NCBI RefSeq assembly: GCF_002901445.1
Contig: NZ_PPPD01000003.1
Span: 124,001-188,000, forward strand
Reading direction: 5' to 3'
From: Deinococcus koreensis
GTDB taxonomy: Bacteria > Deinococcota > Deinococci > Deinococcales > Deinococcaceae
DNA: 64,000 bases
Positions 44,782-53,843 of the stretch are shown in pieces (the stretch's first letter is position 1; every line of letters starts with the position of its first letter). A program made the position numbers and the translations under genes. The notes beneath the pieces were generated by a model. It was not told where the DNA came from. It was given only the letters and a program-made list of their open reading frames with translations, and did not search any database.

Positions 44782-47561
44782 CGCTCCCCCCACATTAATG
44801 TGGGGTCTGTCACAGCATTCTCTCGGGCACCGGTATAGGTGAAGCGGTAGCCGAAGGTGGCGCTCCCACCGGCGAAGTCCAGATCCAGGTCGTGCTGGCC
44901 GTCCAGCAGCGTGGCGCCCTCGGGCAGGGGATCACGCAGCCGCAGGCCGGGCTGCGCCTCCGGGCTGCTCAGGGTCAGGGTCACGCGGTACACGGGCTGT
45001 CCGCCCTGCAGGCCTTCCGGAGCGATGCGTTTGCCCAGGGTCACGGGGCCGTACCGGACCTCCGTCTCCCGCAGGCTGCTGGCCGCGCCCGTCAGGGGCT
45101 CCAGCGGGAAGTCCACGGAGGTCAGGCCGCTGAGGTTCAGGCTGCGGGTGCCGGGCTGGCCTCCGTCCTGGGGCACGGGGCGGGGCCGGTTGAAGAGGCC
45201 GGCCGGATCGAGGCGCAGCGCATAGACGCCCTGCGGCAGCCGCGAGAAGTGGTAGCGGCCCTGCGCGTCGGTGAGCACGCTGCGGCCCCCGGCCAGCAGC
45301 ACCCGCGCCTGCGCGACCGGGGTGTCCTGGCCCGCCTGGAAGCGGCCGTCGCGGTTCTGATCGACATAGACCTGACCCAGCAGTTCCGCGGTGGGCGCGA
45401 AGATTCCCGGTTCCAGGCGTGTCCGGGCGTGGGCACGGGCGCTGAGCACCTGGCTGCCCCGGGCGCCGCGCACCGAGACGACCACCACGTTCTCCAGCGG
45501 CGCCCTGACGTCCGGGGTCACGAGGAGCTGGTAGGTCACGGCCACCTCCTGTCCGGGCGCCAGATCCGGCAGTGTCCAGGCCAGGGTCTGCCCGGCGATC
45601 TGCGGGTCGCCCAGCGGCCGGCCGTCCAGCTTCGCGGTGCCGGGCAGGTAGGCCAGGCCCACGGACGGGGTGTCGCTCACGCGCACGTCGTGCACCGTGG
45701 CGACCCGGCTGGTGTTGTGCACCTTCAGGGTGTAGCTCAGGCGGTCGCCCAGCGTCACCGAGGCCTCGGCCACGCTCTTGGCGACCAGGATCGCGCTGGT
45801 GAAGACCGGGGTCGTCACCGGCAGGCTGGGCACGGGATTGTTCAGCTCGCGGGCCGCCAGCGAGAAGCGGTTGGAGATCAGGGTGTCGTCGGGCGCGCTG
45901 TCGTCGACGGTGGCGTGCAGGAGCACCCTCAGGGTCTCGCCCGGCTGCAGGCTCGGCCAGTGCCAGGTGACGTTGCGGGTGCCGGCGTCGTAGCGGCCGC
46001 CCGCGCTGGCGGACGTGAAGACCAGGAAGGCGTCCAGCCGGTCTTCGAGCACCAGATCGGTGAGCGCGAAGGCGTAGGGGTTTTGCACGGTCAGCGTGTA
46101 GGTCAGTTCAGTGCCCACCGGCACGGTGCCCTCGGGGCTCACGGTCTTGCTCAGGGCCGGGAGCCGGGCGTCCACCCGGCCCAGTTCGTCCCGGGTTAGG
46201 TTGGGCAGGGCCCCGGCCGCGCTGCTGGTGATCAGGCGGATGCGGGCGCCGCCCGAGGGGTCGGCGGCCGTGACCGTGACGCAGGCCAGGAAGTCCAGCG
46301 AGGCGCCGGCCGCCAGCGGCAGCGGCTGGGGCAGCGGCAGTCCGTCGAGGGTCTGCAGGGCCACGCTGCCCAGCCCCACCTCCATGACGCCGCTCAGGCC
46401 GACCGAATCGGCCACGTTGCCGGCGTTGTGCAGGGTCTGGCGAAAGCAGCTGGGCTGGCCGACCACGCCGTCGTCCCTGCGCTGGAGGTCGTCGCCGCTG
46501 CCCTCGCCGCCGGGGCCGGCCGGGGCGTTGCCCGCGGGTCCCAGTTCCAGGCGGGGGCTGGGCAGCACGGTCAGGCTGGCCTCGGCGCGCAGGGGGACAT
46601 CCAGATCCAGGCCGCTGGCGACCGCCACGTTGACGTGCGGGCCGGGCGCGGCCCGTTCGCTGGGGCGCACCTCGAAGCTCAGCAGGGCCGTCTGCCCGGA
46701 GCCCAGGCCCGCCACCCGCCAGCGCAGGCCGGAGACGAGGGCCGGCTCGCTGGCGCTGCTGCCGCCGGCGCTCAGGTACTCGGCGCTGCCGTAGGGGATC
46801 TTTAGGCTGCCGGGCACGAAGTCCAGGCCGCGCAGTTCGGGGGTGGCGAGCAGGTCCTCGGTGAGCACCTCGGCGCTGTCCAGCGCTCCGGTGTTCCGCA
46901 GCCGCAGGGTCACGGTGCTGGTCGTGCCGGGGGCCACCGTGGCGGGCGTGAACCGCTTTTCCAGCTGCAGTTCGGCGAATTGCCCGACCCGCAGCTGCGC
47001 CATGTTGTCGTTGTCGACCGCGCCGCCGCCCGGGCAGGCCGACACCAGCGACATGAACGCGCTGCCGGTCGCCGAGAGCGGCGTGCGGGCCACCAGCAGC
47101 ACGTCCGCCGCGCCGTCGGCGTCCAGGTTCAGGCTGGAGATCAGCGGGTCGCCGGCACTCTGCAGTCCGTCGCCGTTGCTGTCGCGGTAGATTCGGACGC
47201 TGGCAGGATCGGGCGTGAAGGTGCTGCGGCCGTCGATCAGCCACGAGAGCGCCAGGGTGTACGCGGCGTTGCCCGTGTTGGTCACCCGGTAGGGCAGCAC
47301 GGTGTCGGTGCCCGGCCCGGCGCCCACGCGGAAGGCCGGCCGCGTGAAGGTGCCGTCGGGCCGCACGCTGACCCCGCAGATGGCGTTCACGGTCGTCTCG
47401 ACCGGGTTGGAGATGTAGGCCTCGCGGGCCACGGTGACGACCGCCTGGTTCTGGATGACGGTGCCGGCCGGAGTCCCGGTCGCCTGCGCCGTGCCCAGGT
47501 TCAGCACGCCCAGCACCAGGGCCAGCGCGGGAAGAGAGTGGATCAGGCGGGATACGAGCAC
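44778..47561 (-). CDS. DUF11 and SdrD/CnaB-like surface protein, 927 aa
   Basis: A signal peptide (LPALALVLGVLNLGTAQA) is followed at once by ATGTPAGTVIQNQAVVT, a motif shared with the 958-residue protein. Several DUF11 units follow, e.g. LQLEKRFTPATVAPGTTST, LSKTVSPEGTVPVGTELTYT and VAKSVAEASVTLGDRLSYT. A CnaB/SdrD-type domain near residue 755 (LLGQVYVDQNRDGRFQAGQ) precedes a last DUF11-like unit. Acidic DSNGDGLQ motifs may bind calcium. The GTG at 47561 is used because GGAGG lies 5 nt upstream; a longer Pro/Arg-rich N-terminus is unlikely. It overlaps the barrel gene start by ATGA. Confidence 0.87.
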   Translation of the reverse strand: MLVSRLIHSLPALALVLGVLNLGTAQATGTPAGTVIQNQAVVTVAREAYISNPVETTVNAICGVSVRPDGTFTRPAFRVGAGPGTDTVLPYRVTNTGNAAYTLALSWLIDGRSTFTPDPASVRIYRDSNGDGLQSAGDPLISSLNLDADGAADVLLVARTPLSATGSAFMSLVSACPGGGAVDNDNMAQLRVGQFAELQLEKRFTPATVAPGTTSTVTLRLRNTGALDSAEVLTEDLLATPELRGLDFVPGSLKIPYGSAEYLSAGGSSASEPALVSGLRWRVAGLGSGQTALLSFEVRPSERAAPGPHVNVAVASGLDLDVPLRAEASLTVLPSPRLELGPAGNAPAGPGGEGSGDDLQRRDDGVVGQPSCFRQTLHNAGNVADSVGLSGVMEVGLGSVALQTLDGLPLPQPLPLAAGASLDFLACVTVTAADPSGGARIRLITSSAAGALPNLTRDELGRVDARLPALSKTVSPEGTVPVGTELTYTLTVQNPYAFALTDLVLEDRLDAFLVFTSASAGGRYDAGTRNVTWHWPSLQPGETLRVLLHATVDDSAPDDTLISNRFSLAARELNNPVPSLPVTTPVFTSAILVAKSVAEASVTLGDRLSYTLKVHNTSRVATVHDVRVSDTPSVGLAYLPGTAKLDGRPLGDPQIAGQTLAWTLPDLAPGQEVAVTYQLLVTPDVRAPLENVVVVSVRGARGSQVLSARAHARTRLEPGIFAPTAELLGQVYVDQNRDGRFQAGQDTPVAQARVLLAGGRSVLTDAQGRYHFSRLPQGVYALRLDPAGLFNRPRPVPQDGGQPGTRSLNLSGLTSVDFPLEPLTGAASSLRETEVRYGPVTLGKRIAPEGLQGGQPVYRVTLTLSSPEAQPGLRLRDPLPEGATLLDGQHDLDLDFAGGSATFGYRFTYTGARENAVTDPTLMWGER

Positions 47562-47755
47562 ACGGGCCTCCGGAGGCGGGGGGGTCGGGACGACGGCGTC
47601 GGCGCGGGGCCGGGGCAGGGGGCTGCCGGGTGAACTCTGTGGGTGGGCCGGGCTCAAAGGGGTGAAGCGCAAAAGGGGGGTCTGCTGTTCGTGGGTCTGT
47701 TGTTGGGGGTTCAGGGGCTGGATGGTTCAGGGGCTGGGGGGGCGATAGGGTTCCG

Positions 47756-47781
47756 GGAGGAGCGCTTCCGCGCCCCTCCCA
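47756..47781 (-). terminator. Hairpin inside DUF11 operon
   Basis: An 11-bp stem (GGGAGGAGCGC with GCGCCCCTCCC, one mismatch) and a 4-nt loop follow the stop of the 958-residue gene. It may reduce expression of the three downstream genes rather than end the operon. Confidence 0.5.
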
Positions 47782-47789
47782 GACCGGGA

Positions 47790-50666
47790 TCAGTTGACCT
47801 TGACGGTCAGGGTGAAGTCCAGCGAGACGCCGGGGGCCAGCACCGTGTCGTTCGGCGTGATGCCTGCCACGCCGTCGGTGTCGGCGGCGAATTCCAGCAG
47901 CGTGCCGGCGGGCCGCGGCGCTCCCAGCGGGGTGCTCACGGCGATCCAGGCGCCGCCGTCGATGCGGTAGTAGCCGTTGGCCGGGCCGCCCACGGCGTAC
48001 AGCGAGGTGTAGGCCGGCACGGTGTCCTTGAACAGCACCTCGCTCAGCGGGTCGGCGGAGAGGTTGCGGGCGCTCAGGGTGTAGCGCAGGTACTCGTTGG
48101 GGAAGGCGTCGGCGCCGCTGACCGGAGCCGCGCACAGCAGGTCGGCGCCGCAGTTGACCACGGACTTGCTGGCGTTGAGCTTGCCGCCCACCACGCGGGT
48201 CGTGTCGGTCACGCGGGCCGGGTTCGCCACGGTGTCCAGCACGTCCACGGTGTCGCTGGGGCCGGCGGGCGTGTCGGTCTTGGTGATGGAGACGCTGAGG
48301 GTGGACTGGTTGAGCGCTTCGGTGGGTTCACCGGAGGGCACGTTCACCTTGACGTACAGGGGCACGCTCTCGTTCGGGTCGAGCTTGCCGTCGCCGCCCA
48401 GCAGGTTGCGGCTGGCGCCGTCGGCGAAGGCGCCCTCGGCGGTGGGGAAGAAGTTCACGCCGTCGAGGCTGTAGAGGTTCGTCCAGCCGGTGGTGGCGCC
48501 GGCCTGCGTGGCCGTGAAGGCCAGGTCGCCGGGGAGGAGCGGGGCGTTGCCCACGTTGGCGAGGGTGTGCTGGTAGAGCGCCGTGCCGGGGCTGGTGGTG
48601 GTGCCGCTGCGGTCCGTGCTGAGCGAGAGGTCGTAGATGCTCTTCACGGTGATGACGTCGTTGGTGTCGGCGGCGGTGGTGCCGGTCACCGGGCTGGTGG
48701 CGGTCTGGTTGACGCTGACCGGGCCGGCAGTGGCGCCCGCAGGCACGGTCACCGAGGCGATCAGCTTGAGTTCCGTGCCGGGCTGCAGGGTGCCAGTGGT
48801 GGTCACCGGGCCGGCGGCCAGTTCGGCCGGGCTCAGCACGCCGTCGCCGTCGCTGTCGAGGTAGTAGGTCACGGGCACGGTGACCGGGCCGGCGGTGGTC
48901 GGGAAGGTGACGGAGCCGCTCAGGTTGTAGGTGTCGGGCTGGCCGCCGTTGTTGCCGGCCTCCATGGGGAAGGTCACGACGGCGCCGGGCACCGCGTTGA
49001 CCACCGGGGTCAGGGCCGGGTTGCCGCCGTTCGCGCCGGGGTCGCGGTCACCGAAGGCCACGCTGGGGGCTGTCACCGCGCCGATCAGATCCGTGGTGGC
49101 GTTGCTGACCGTGTTCTCCAGCACGCTGGTGGCCGTGATGACCACGGAGCCGCCGTCAGGGTCGCTGACGGGCAGGCCGCCGGCGTCACGGGCCGGGAAC
49201 AGCACCTTGACCAAGATGGTCGAGCGCTGACCGGAGGCCAGCGGGCCGCTGTCGACGATGCCGTCGCCGTTGGAGTCGGCCAGGGGGGTGCCGTCGGCGC
49301 GCAGCAGCTGCACCACGGAGCCGGCGGGCAGTCCCGCCAGGACGGCCGCCATATTGAAGGTGTCGGTCGCGTCGCCGTTGTTGATCAGCGTCTGGGTAAA
49401 GGTCACCGAGCTGCCCGAGGGCACGCTGGCGGCCAGCTGGGTGTCGTCGTTGGTGCTGGTGCCGGGGGTGATGGAGACCCCTTCGGGGCTGGTGTAGCTG
49501 GTCTCGATGGTCGCGTCGGCGGCGCCGTTCGGGTCGCCGCTGGGGCCCAGGCCCAGCAGGGCCACCGGAGCCTTGGAGATGTCGGCGGCGTTGGAGTGCA
49601 CCGGATCCGGCACGGTGTCGCCGTTGAGGTCGGCGTTGCGGTTCTCGGCGAACTGGATGTCAGCCACGTTGGTGTAGGGGTTGGCGGCGGTCGTCGGGGC
49701 GGCGCTCGAGGGAATCAGCACCTGGAAGTCGAACTGGGCGGTCTGGCCGGCCACCAGGGTGCCCAGGCTGGCCTGGATGGTGTCGGGGGCCGGGATGGAG
49801 ACGGCGGCGCCGGCGGGGGTGCTGCCGTAGGTGGCTGGATTGGCGTCGATCACGGAGCCGGCGGGCAGATCGCTCAGGCCGCCGATCACATCGTCGGTGA
49901 CGACCACGCCCGTGGCGTCGCGGACGCCCGAGTTGGTCACGGAGATGCGGTAGCGGGCCGTCAGGTTGCCCAGACCGTCCCTGGTCACGCTCAGCACCTG
50001 CTTGGTGCTGGTAATCACGGCGTCCTGCACCACGTTGGTGCGGGCGTAGTTCTCGGTGGTCGCCCCGCCGTAGCCGTCCTGCTTGCTGGCGTCGAACACG
50101 CTCGTGCCGCGCGGCTCGGTGGAGATGGTCTGGGTGCTCAGGGCGGTGATCGGCACCTGATAGACCACGAAGAAGCGCTGCTGGGAGTCCGCCGCCACGT
50201 TCGTGATCAGCACGTCGGAGCCGCTGACCGGCAGGGAGACGCGCTCGCCGGGCTGCAGGATGCCGTCGCCGTTGGTGTCGGCATAGACCACCGGGGCCGC
50301 CGCCGGACTCACGCCGCCCGCCAGGCTCGTGTCCGTCAGCACATTGAGCTTGAAGCTGTCGGTACCGTTGCCGGTGTTGGTCAGGGTGTAGGGGTACACG
50401 ACCTCGCCGCCGGGAACCGCCTGCTGCTGCTGCCCGGGCTGGGCCACCGAGCCGTCGAGCGTGATGGTCAGACCGGCGACCTGCTTGACCAGCGTGCTGA
50501 CCTCGTTGGAGTTCGTGCCCTGACGGGTGCCCGTATCGCTGTCCCTGTAGGTGACGGTCGCCTGGTTGGTGATCTGGGTGCCGGCCGGAGTGCCGGTGGC
50601 CGAGGCCTGGCCGACAGCCAGCAGGGCCAGCAGCGAGAGGAAATTGAGGGTACGGGGGTGTTTCAC
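47790..50666 (-). CDS. DUF11-repeat surface protein heading operon, 958 aa
   Basis: A signal peptide (LNFLSLLALLAVGQASA) is followed by TGTPAGTQITNQATVTYRD, the shared N-terminal motif. The rest is a string of beta-sandwich units of DUF11 type. These include YPYTLTNTGNGTDSFKLNV, RYRISVTNSGVRDATGVVV, FTQTLINNGDATDTF, LYQHTLANVGNAPLLPGD and a last unit LRYTLSARNLSADPLSEV. Repeated DTNGDGILQ/DSNGDGIVD/DSDGDGVLS motifs look like calcium-binding loops. The start is GTG with AAAGGAG 6 nt upstream. An AT-rich region upstream (50790-50860) likely holds the promoter of the 17-kb operon. Confidence 0.9.
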   Translation of the reverse strand: MKHPRTLNFLSLLALLAVGQASATGTPAGTQITNQATVTYRDSDTGTRQGTNSNEVSTLVKQVAGLTITLDGSVAQPGQQQQAVPGGEVVYPYTLTNTGNGTDSFKLNVLTDTSLAGGVSPAAAPVVYADTNGDGILQPGERVSLPVSGSDVLITNVAADSQQRFFVVYQVPITALSTQTISTEPRGTSVFDASKQDGYGGATTENYARTNVVQDAVITSTKQVLSVTRDGLGNLTARYRISVTNSGVRDATGVVVTDDVIGGLSDLPAGSVIDANPATYGSTPAGAAVSIPAPDTIQASLGTLVAGQTAQFDFQVLIPSSAAPTTAANPYTNVADIQFAENRNADLNGDTVPDPVHSNAADISKAPVALLGLGPSGDPNGAADATIETSYTSPEGVSITPGTSTNDDTQLAASVPSGSSVTFTQTLINNGDATDTFNMAAVLAGLPAGSVVQLLRADGTPLADSNGDGIVDSGPLASGQRSTILVKVLFPARDAGGLPVSDPDGGSVVITATSVLENTVSNATTDLIGAVTAPSVAFGDRDPGANGGNPALTPVVNAVPGAVVTFPMEAGNNGGQPDTYNLSGSVTFPTTAGPVTVPVTYYLDSDGDGVLSPAELAAGPVTTTGTLQPGTELKLIASVTVPAGATAGPVSVNQTATSPVTGTTAADTNDVITVKSIYDLSLSTDRSGTTTSPGTALYQHTLANVGNAPLLPGDLAFTATQAGATTGWTNLYSLDGVNFFPTAEGAFADGASRNLLGGDGKLDPNESVPLYVKVNVPSGEPTEALNQSTLSVSITKTDTPAGPSDTVDVLDTVANPARVTDTTRVVGGKLNASKSVVNCGADLLCAAPVSGADAFPNEYLRYTLSARNLSADPLSEVLFKDTVPAYTSLYAVGGPANGYYRIDGGAWIAVSTPLGAPRPAGTLLEFAADTDGVAGITPNDTVLAPGVSLDFTLTVKVN

Positions 50667-51402
50667 GGAACTCCTTTGTCTTTACGGGTGACAGTGGTCG
50701 ATCCGACCGGTGACGGCGGGTGGTCGGGTGGGCTGGCGATACGGCGAGAGAACGGGTTCGGGCAGGCGCAGCTCCGCATCGATGTGATTCAGATTAAGAG
50801 TTAATGATTTCTTATTCCTTACATTTCGTGAATTTTACGCTTGACATTTCGACATCAGATGATGCTGAGGTCGGCAAGTGAAAGGGGGAAACCGCTGTCC
50901 CTGTCATGCTCCGGAGACCTGACCGGGGCTCCGGCGCTGGATGGACGGGGAGGCCGGTCACCGACCATGGAACGCTCCGCCGGTCTCTGTCAGCTCGTAC
51001 CGGAAGACGCCGTGTGGGCGCGGGTTCAAACGAGGCGGGGGTCACGCGGCCCTGCGTCCGGGCGCCGGCCAGGGCGCTGCTGGCCCTCGTGGCAACGGGA
51101 GAAACACTGCCTCACCTGATCGGGGGCGCCCAGATGGCTGGGTACCGGTCACCTTTCCGGGCCGCGCCGTCCGCCGTCAGGACTGGTCGGCCAGAGTCAC
51201 CTGAAGCGTCCCTGCCCCACGTCTGGCGGATCCAAACCTGCATCCAGCAGAGATGGGCGTGGGCACGCTGCCACTCCTCTCCCGGCAGCTTCAGGGCGCT
51301 GCCGTGCGCCGTCGGCCCTATTGACGCCCCTGTGTGGGCATCACTTCTCCTGTAACTGCGATGAGACAGGCATCATCCCTCGGGCCACCCGGAAGCAGGC
51401 CG
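50667..51402. other. Long intergenic region with AT-rich promoter island
   Basis: 736 bp without a credible gene. The segment 50780-50880 is strikingly AT-rich for this genome (ATTAAGAGTTAATGATTTC, TTTCGTGAATTTTACGC). It includes TTGACA at 50843-50848 on the plus strand and should hold the promoter of the minus-strand surface operon. From 50880 to 51400 the frames are Arg/Pro-rich and overlapping, with no codon-bias or RBS support. Confidence 0.5.
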
Positions 51403-52116
51403 CTACCGCAGCGTCACGTTGGGCACCTCGCCGGGGTCGGCCAGCAGGGGCGCGAGCCGCAGCTGCATCAGGTAACGCCCCGAGCCGCGCCGGCCCTCGT
51501 AGCGGGCCAGCAGCGCCGCGAGGTCGCGCTGCAGCGCCTTGGCATCCTCGAAATCCAGCATCAGATCCGTGACCCAGCCGCCCAGGGCCACCGCGGGCAT
51601 CTCCGGCGAGGTCAGGCGACCCTGCTGGCCCGGCGCCGGCACGATGGTCGCGCGCACGGCGCCCAGATCGGTGCGCTCCAGCTGCATGCCCCACTCGCCG
51701 GGATGCTCGCGCCAGACCTGCTCCAGGCTCCGCAGGAAGAGCGGGCGCCAGGGCAGGTCGGCCCGCGCCATCGCCACGGCCACCGATTCGCTGGAAATCA
51801 GCGCGAAGGGAACGAAGAAGACGTCGGCGACGGCGCGGTAGATCTTGACGGCGTGGCGGCGGCGCCGCTCGACCCGCAGGACCCGCACCAGGCCCTCGGC
51901 GCACAGCTTGCGCGCCTGGTAGTGCAGCCGCGGGAGGCTTACGCCCAGCTCGCGGGCGGCCTCGCTGAGGGTCACCTCGCGGCCCATGAAGGGGGCCAGG
52001 TAGCGCAGTTCCCAGCCGTCCACCAGCCGGGGCACCACGGCCGGATCGGTCACCCGCCACACCTCATCCCCGGGCACGCCGCCCCCCTGCACGCGCCGCC
52101 CCCCTGAACCCACCAC
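51403..52116 (-). CDS. ArsR-like winged-helix transcriptional regulator
   Basis: The 237-residue protein has an N-terminal winged helix at about 28-90. The helix-turn-helix reads REVTLSEAARELGVSLPRLHYQARKL, followed by a basic wing (RVLRVERRRRHAVKIYRA). The C-terminal 130 residues are an unrecognised ligand-binding or dimerisation domain. The start is uncertain: GTG at 52116 gives a Gly/Arg-rich lead, while GTG codons near residues 19-22 would begin just before the fold. A TTTTAA box abuts the first GTG. It diverges from the MFS transporter gene and may control it. Confidence 0.82.
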   Translation of the reverse strand: MVGSGGRRVQGGGVPGDEVWRVTDPAVVPRLVDGWELRYLAPFMGREVTLSEAARELGVSLPRLHYQARKLCAEGLVRVLRVERRRRHAVKIYRAVADVFFVPFALISSESVAVAMARADLPWRPLFLRSLEQVWREHPGEWGMQLERTDLGAVRATIVPAPGQQGRLTSPEMPAVALGGWVTDLMLDFEDAKALQRDLAALLARYEGRRGSGRYLMQLRLAPLLADPGEVPNVTLR

Positions 52117-52318
52117 TTAAAACGGAGGTGTCCATTTGAAGCAGCCTACTCCTACGCTGCGGAGGCACACTCCGTTCGGCCTGTCCTGCCCGCCGCTGCG
52201 CTGTCCAACGCTCCGTTGCCCGCCACCGTCCCGCCGCCCGGGGCGCGGCGAGCGCTCCCTGTGTTCCGATTCGGGCCCCGATCGCGATCGGGGACGTGCC
52301 CGCCAGGAGGCTGCCCGG

Positions 52319-53779
52319 ATGACCCCCTCACTCCGTCCCCACGAACGGGCCCTGTACGGTGTCGGCGACTTCGGGGCCAGCCTCTGCAACGTCGCGGTCA
52401 ATACCTGGCTGCTGTATTACCTGATCAACGTGGCGCAGCTGCCGCCGCTGCAGGCCGGGCTGGCCTTCCTGGCGGGGCGGCTGTTCGATGCCCTGATCGA
52501 TCCGCTGATCGGCGCGTGGTCGGATCGGCTGCGGCCACGGGTCGGGCGGCTGGCCTTCGTGCGCTGGGCGGCGCTGCCGGCCAGTCTGCTGTTCGCGCTG
52601 CTGTGGGCGCTGCCGCTGGTGCCCGGGGCGGGCTTCGCGCTGGCCTGCCTGGGCTTCATGGCGGCCTCGGCGCTGTATGCGCTGGTCACCGTGCCGTACT
52701 CGGCCCTGAACGCCGAGCTGACCCGCGACTACGACGAGCGCACCGCCCTGACCAGCGTGCGGGTGGCCTTCTCGATGCTGGGTACGCTGGTGGCCGTGGC
52801 CGCCCCGCCCGCCCTGGTGCTGGGCCTGAGCGGCGCGGAGGATCTGGCGGCGACCCCGGCGGGCAGCTGGCTGGTGGTGGCCGGGGGCTTTGGCGCACTG
52901 ATGCTCGTCACCTTCCTGCTCACCGGTTTCGCGGTGCGTGAGGACTTCGCCGCCCCGGCAGCCCACAGCTCTGCCCGGAACCCGGCGGATCAGCACCGGC
53001 TCTCCGTGCAGGCCGTGCGCGACGTGTTCCTGACCGCCGGCTTCCGCACGCTGCTGGGCGTGTTCCTGATGACTGCGCTGGGGTTCATGATCACCAATTC
53101 GCTGCTGCCCTTCTTCATGGAATCGGTGCTGCGGCTGCCCGGCGCGGCGCAGGGGCCGCTGCTGGGGCTGCTGTTCGTCTCGGCCATCCTGGCCTTTCCG
53201 GTGTGGGTACGCGTCTCGGCGCGCACGGGCAAGCGGGTCTGCGTGCTGGTGGGCCTGAGCTTCATCATCGCGGCGCTGCTCGCCTACGTGAGCGTGGTGC
53301 CCGGCGGCGGCGTCTCGCCCGCGCTGCTGCTGACGCTGGTGCTCAACGGCGCGGGCCTCTCGGCGGTCACCCTCTTTCCCTGGGCGATGCTGCCGGACGT
53401 GATCGAGTTCGACGAGGTCGGCAGCGGCCTGCGTCGTCCGGGGCTGTTCTACGCGCTGGTGCTGCTGGTGCTCAAGGCGGCCGGGTCGCTGGGCGTCTTC
53501 TCGAACGCCGCGCTGACCTCGGTGCTGGGCTACGTGCAGGGCAGCGCCGTGCAGAGCGAAGGAACCGTGCGCGGCCTGGCGCTGATGATGGGGCCGGTCT
53601 CGGCCGGCTGTTTCGCCCTGGCCCTGCTATGTGCCTGGCGCTATCCGATCACCCGCGAACGCCACGCCGAGGTGCGGGCACGCCTGGGTAAGCTGAGGGA
53701 CGCGGCGGCCGAGCCGGCCCACGCCTCGCCGGACGACCGGGCCGCGCCCCCAGGCCAGCGGGGCGTGCCTGTCCCCTGA
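52319..53779 (+). CDS. MFS transporter, GPH sugar:cation symporter-like
   Basis: The 486-residue membrane protein begins LRPHERALYGVGDFGASLCN, a hallmark of glycoside-pentoside-hexuronide (MFS_2) symporters. The loop motif ALIDPLIGAWSDR appears near residue 60. About 12 hydrophobic segments can be counted, including VAFSMLGTLVAVAAPPALVLG, VFLMTALGFMITNSLLPFF and a C-terminal WAMLPDVIEFDEV. The C-terminal 40 residues are charged and cytoplasmic. The ATG at 52319 has GGAGG 8 nt upstream; a 61-codon upstream extension is Arg/Cys/Pro-rich and not membrane-like. Substrate is likely a glycoside or similar solute. Confidence 0.9.
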   Translation: MTPSLRPHERALYGVGDFGASLCNVAVNTWLLYYLINVAQLPPLQAGLAFLAGRLFDALIDPLIGAWSDRLRPRVGRLAFVRWAALPASLLFALLWALPLVPGAGFALACLGFMAASALYALVTVPYSALNAELTRDYDERTALTSVRVAFSMLGTLVAVAAPPALVLGLSGAEDLAATPAGSWLVVAGGFGALMLVTFLLTGFAVREDFAAPAAHSSARNPADQHRLSVQAVRDVFLTAGFRTLLGVFLMTALGFMITNSLLPFFMESVLRLPGAAQGPLLGLLFVSAILAFPVWVRVSARTGKRVCVLVGLSFIIAALLAYVSVVPGGGVSPALLLTLVLNGAGLSAVTLFPWAMLPDVIEFDEVGSGLRRPGLFYALVLLVLKAAGSLGVFSNAALTSVLGYVQGSAVQSEGTVRGLALMMGPVSAGCFALALLCAWRYPITRERHAEVRARLGKLRDAAAEPAHASPDDRAAPPGQRGVPVP

Positions 53780-53843
53780 AGAGGTTTCCTGCAGGGCGGT
53801 GGTCGCCCGCCCACCTGCCCGTACCCGCCAGCGAAGGAGTCCC

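Noticed and set aside
47643..50804. 1053-codon plus-strand frame opposite the 958-residue DUF11 protein
   Set aside because: It is a low-complexity Gly/Val/His/Arg frame; the minus strand has signal peptide, RBS and repeated DUF11 units.
50906..51355. Overlapping plus-strand frames in the gap after the DUF11 operon promoter
   Set aside because: Arg/Pro/Ser-rich in all frames with no RBS or motif, so treated as non-coding.
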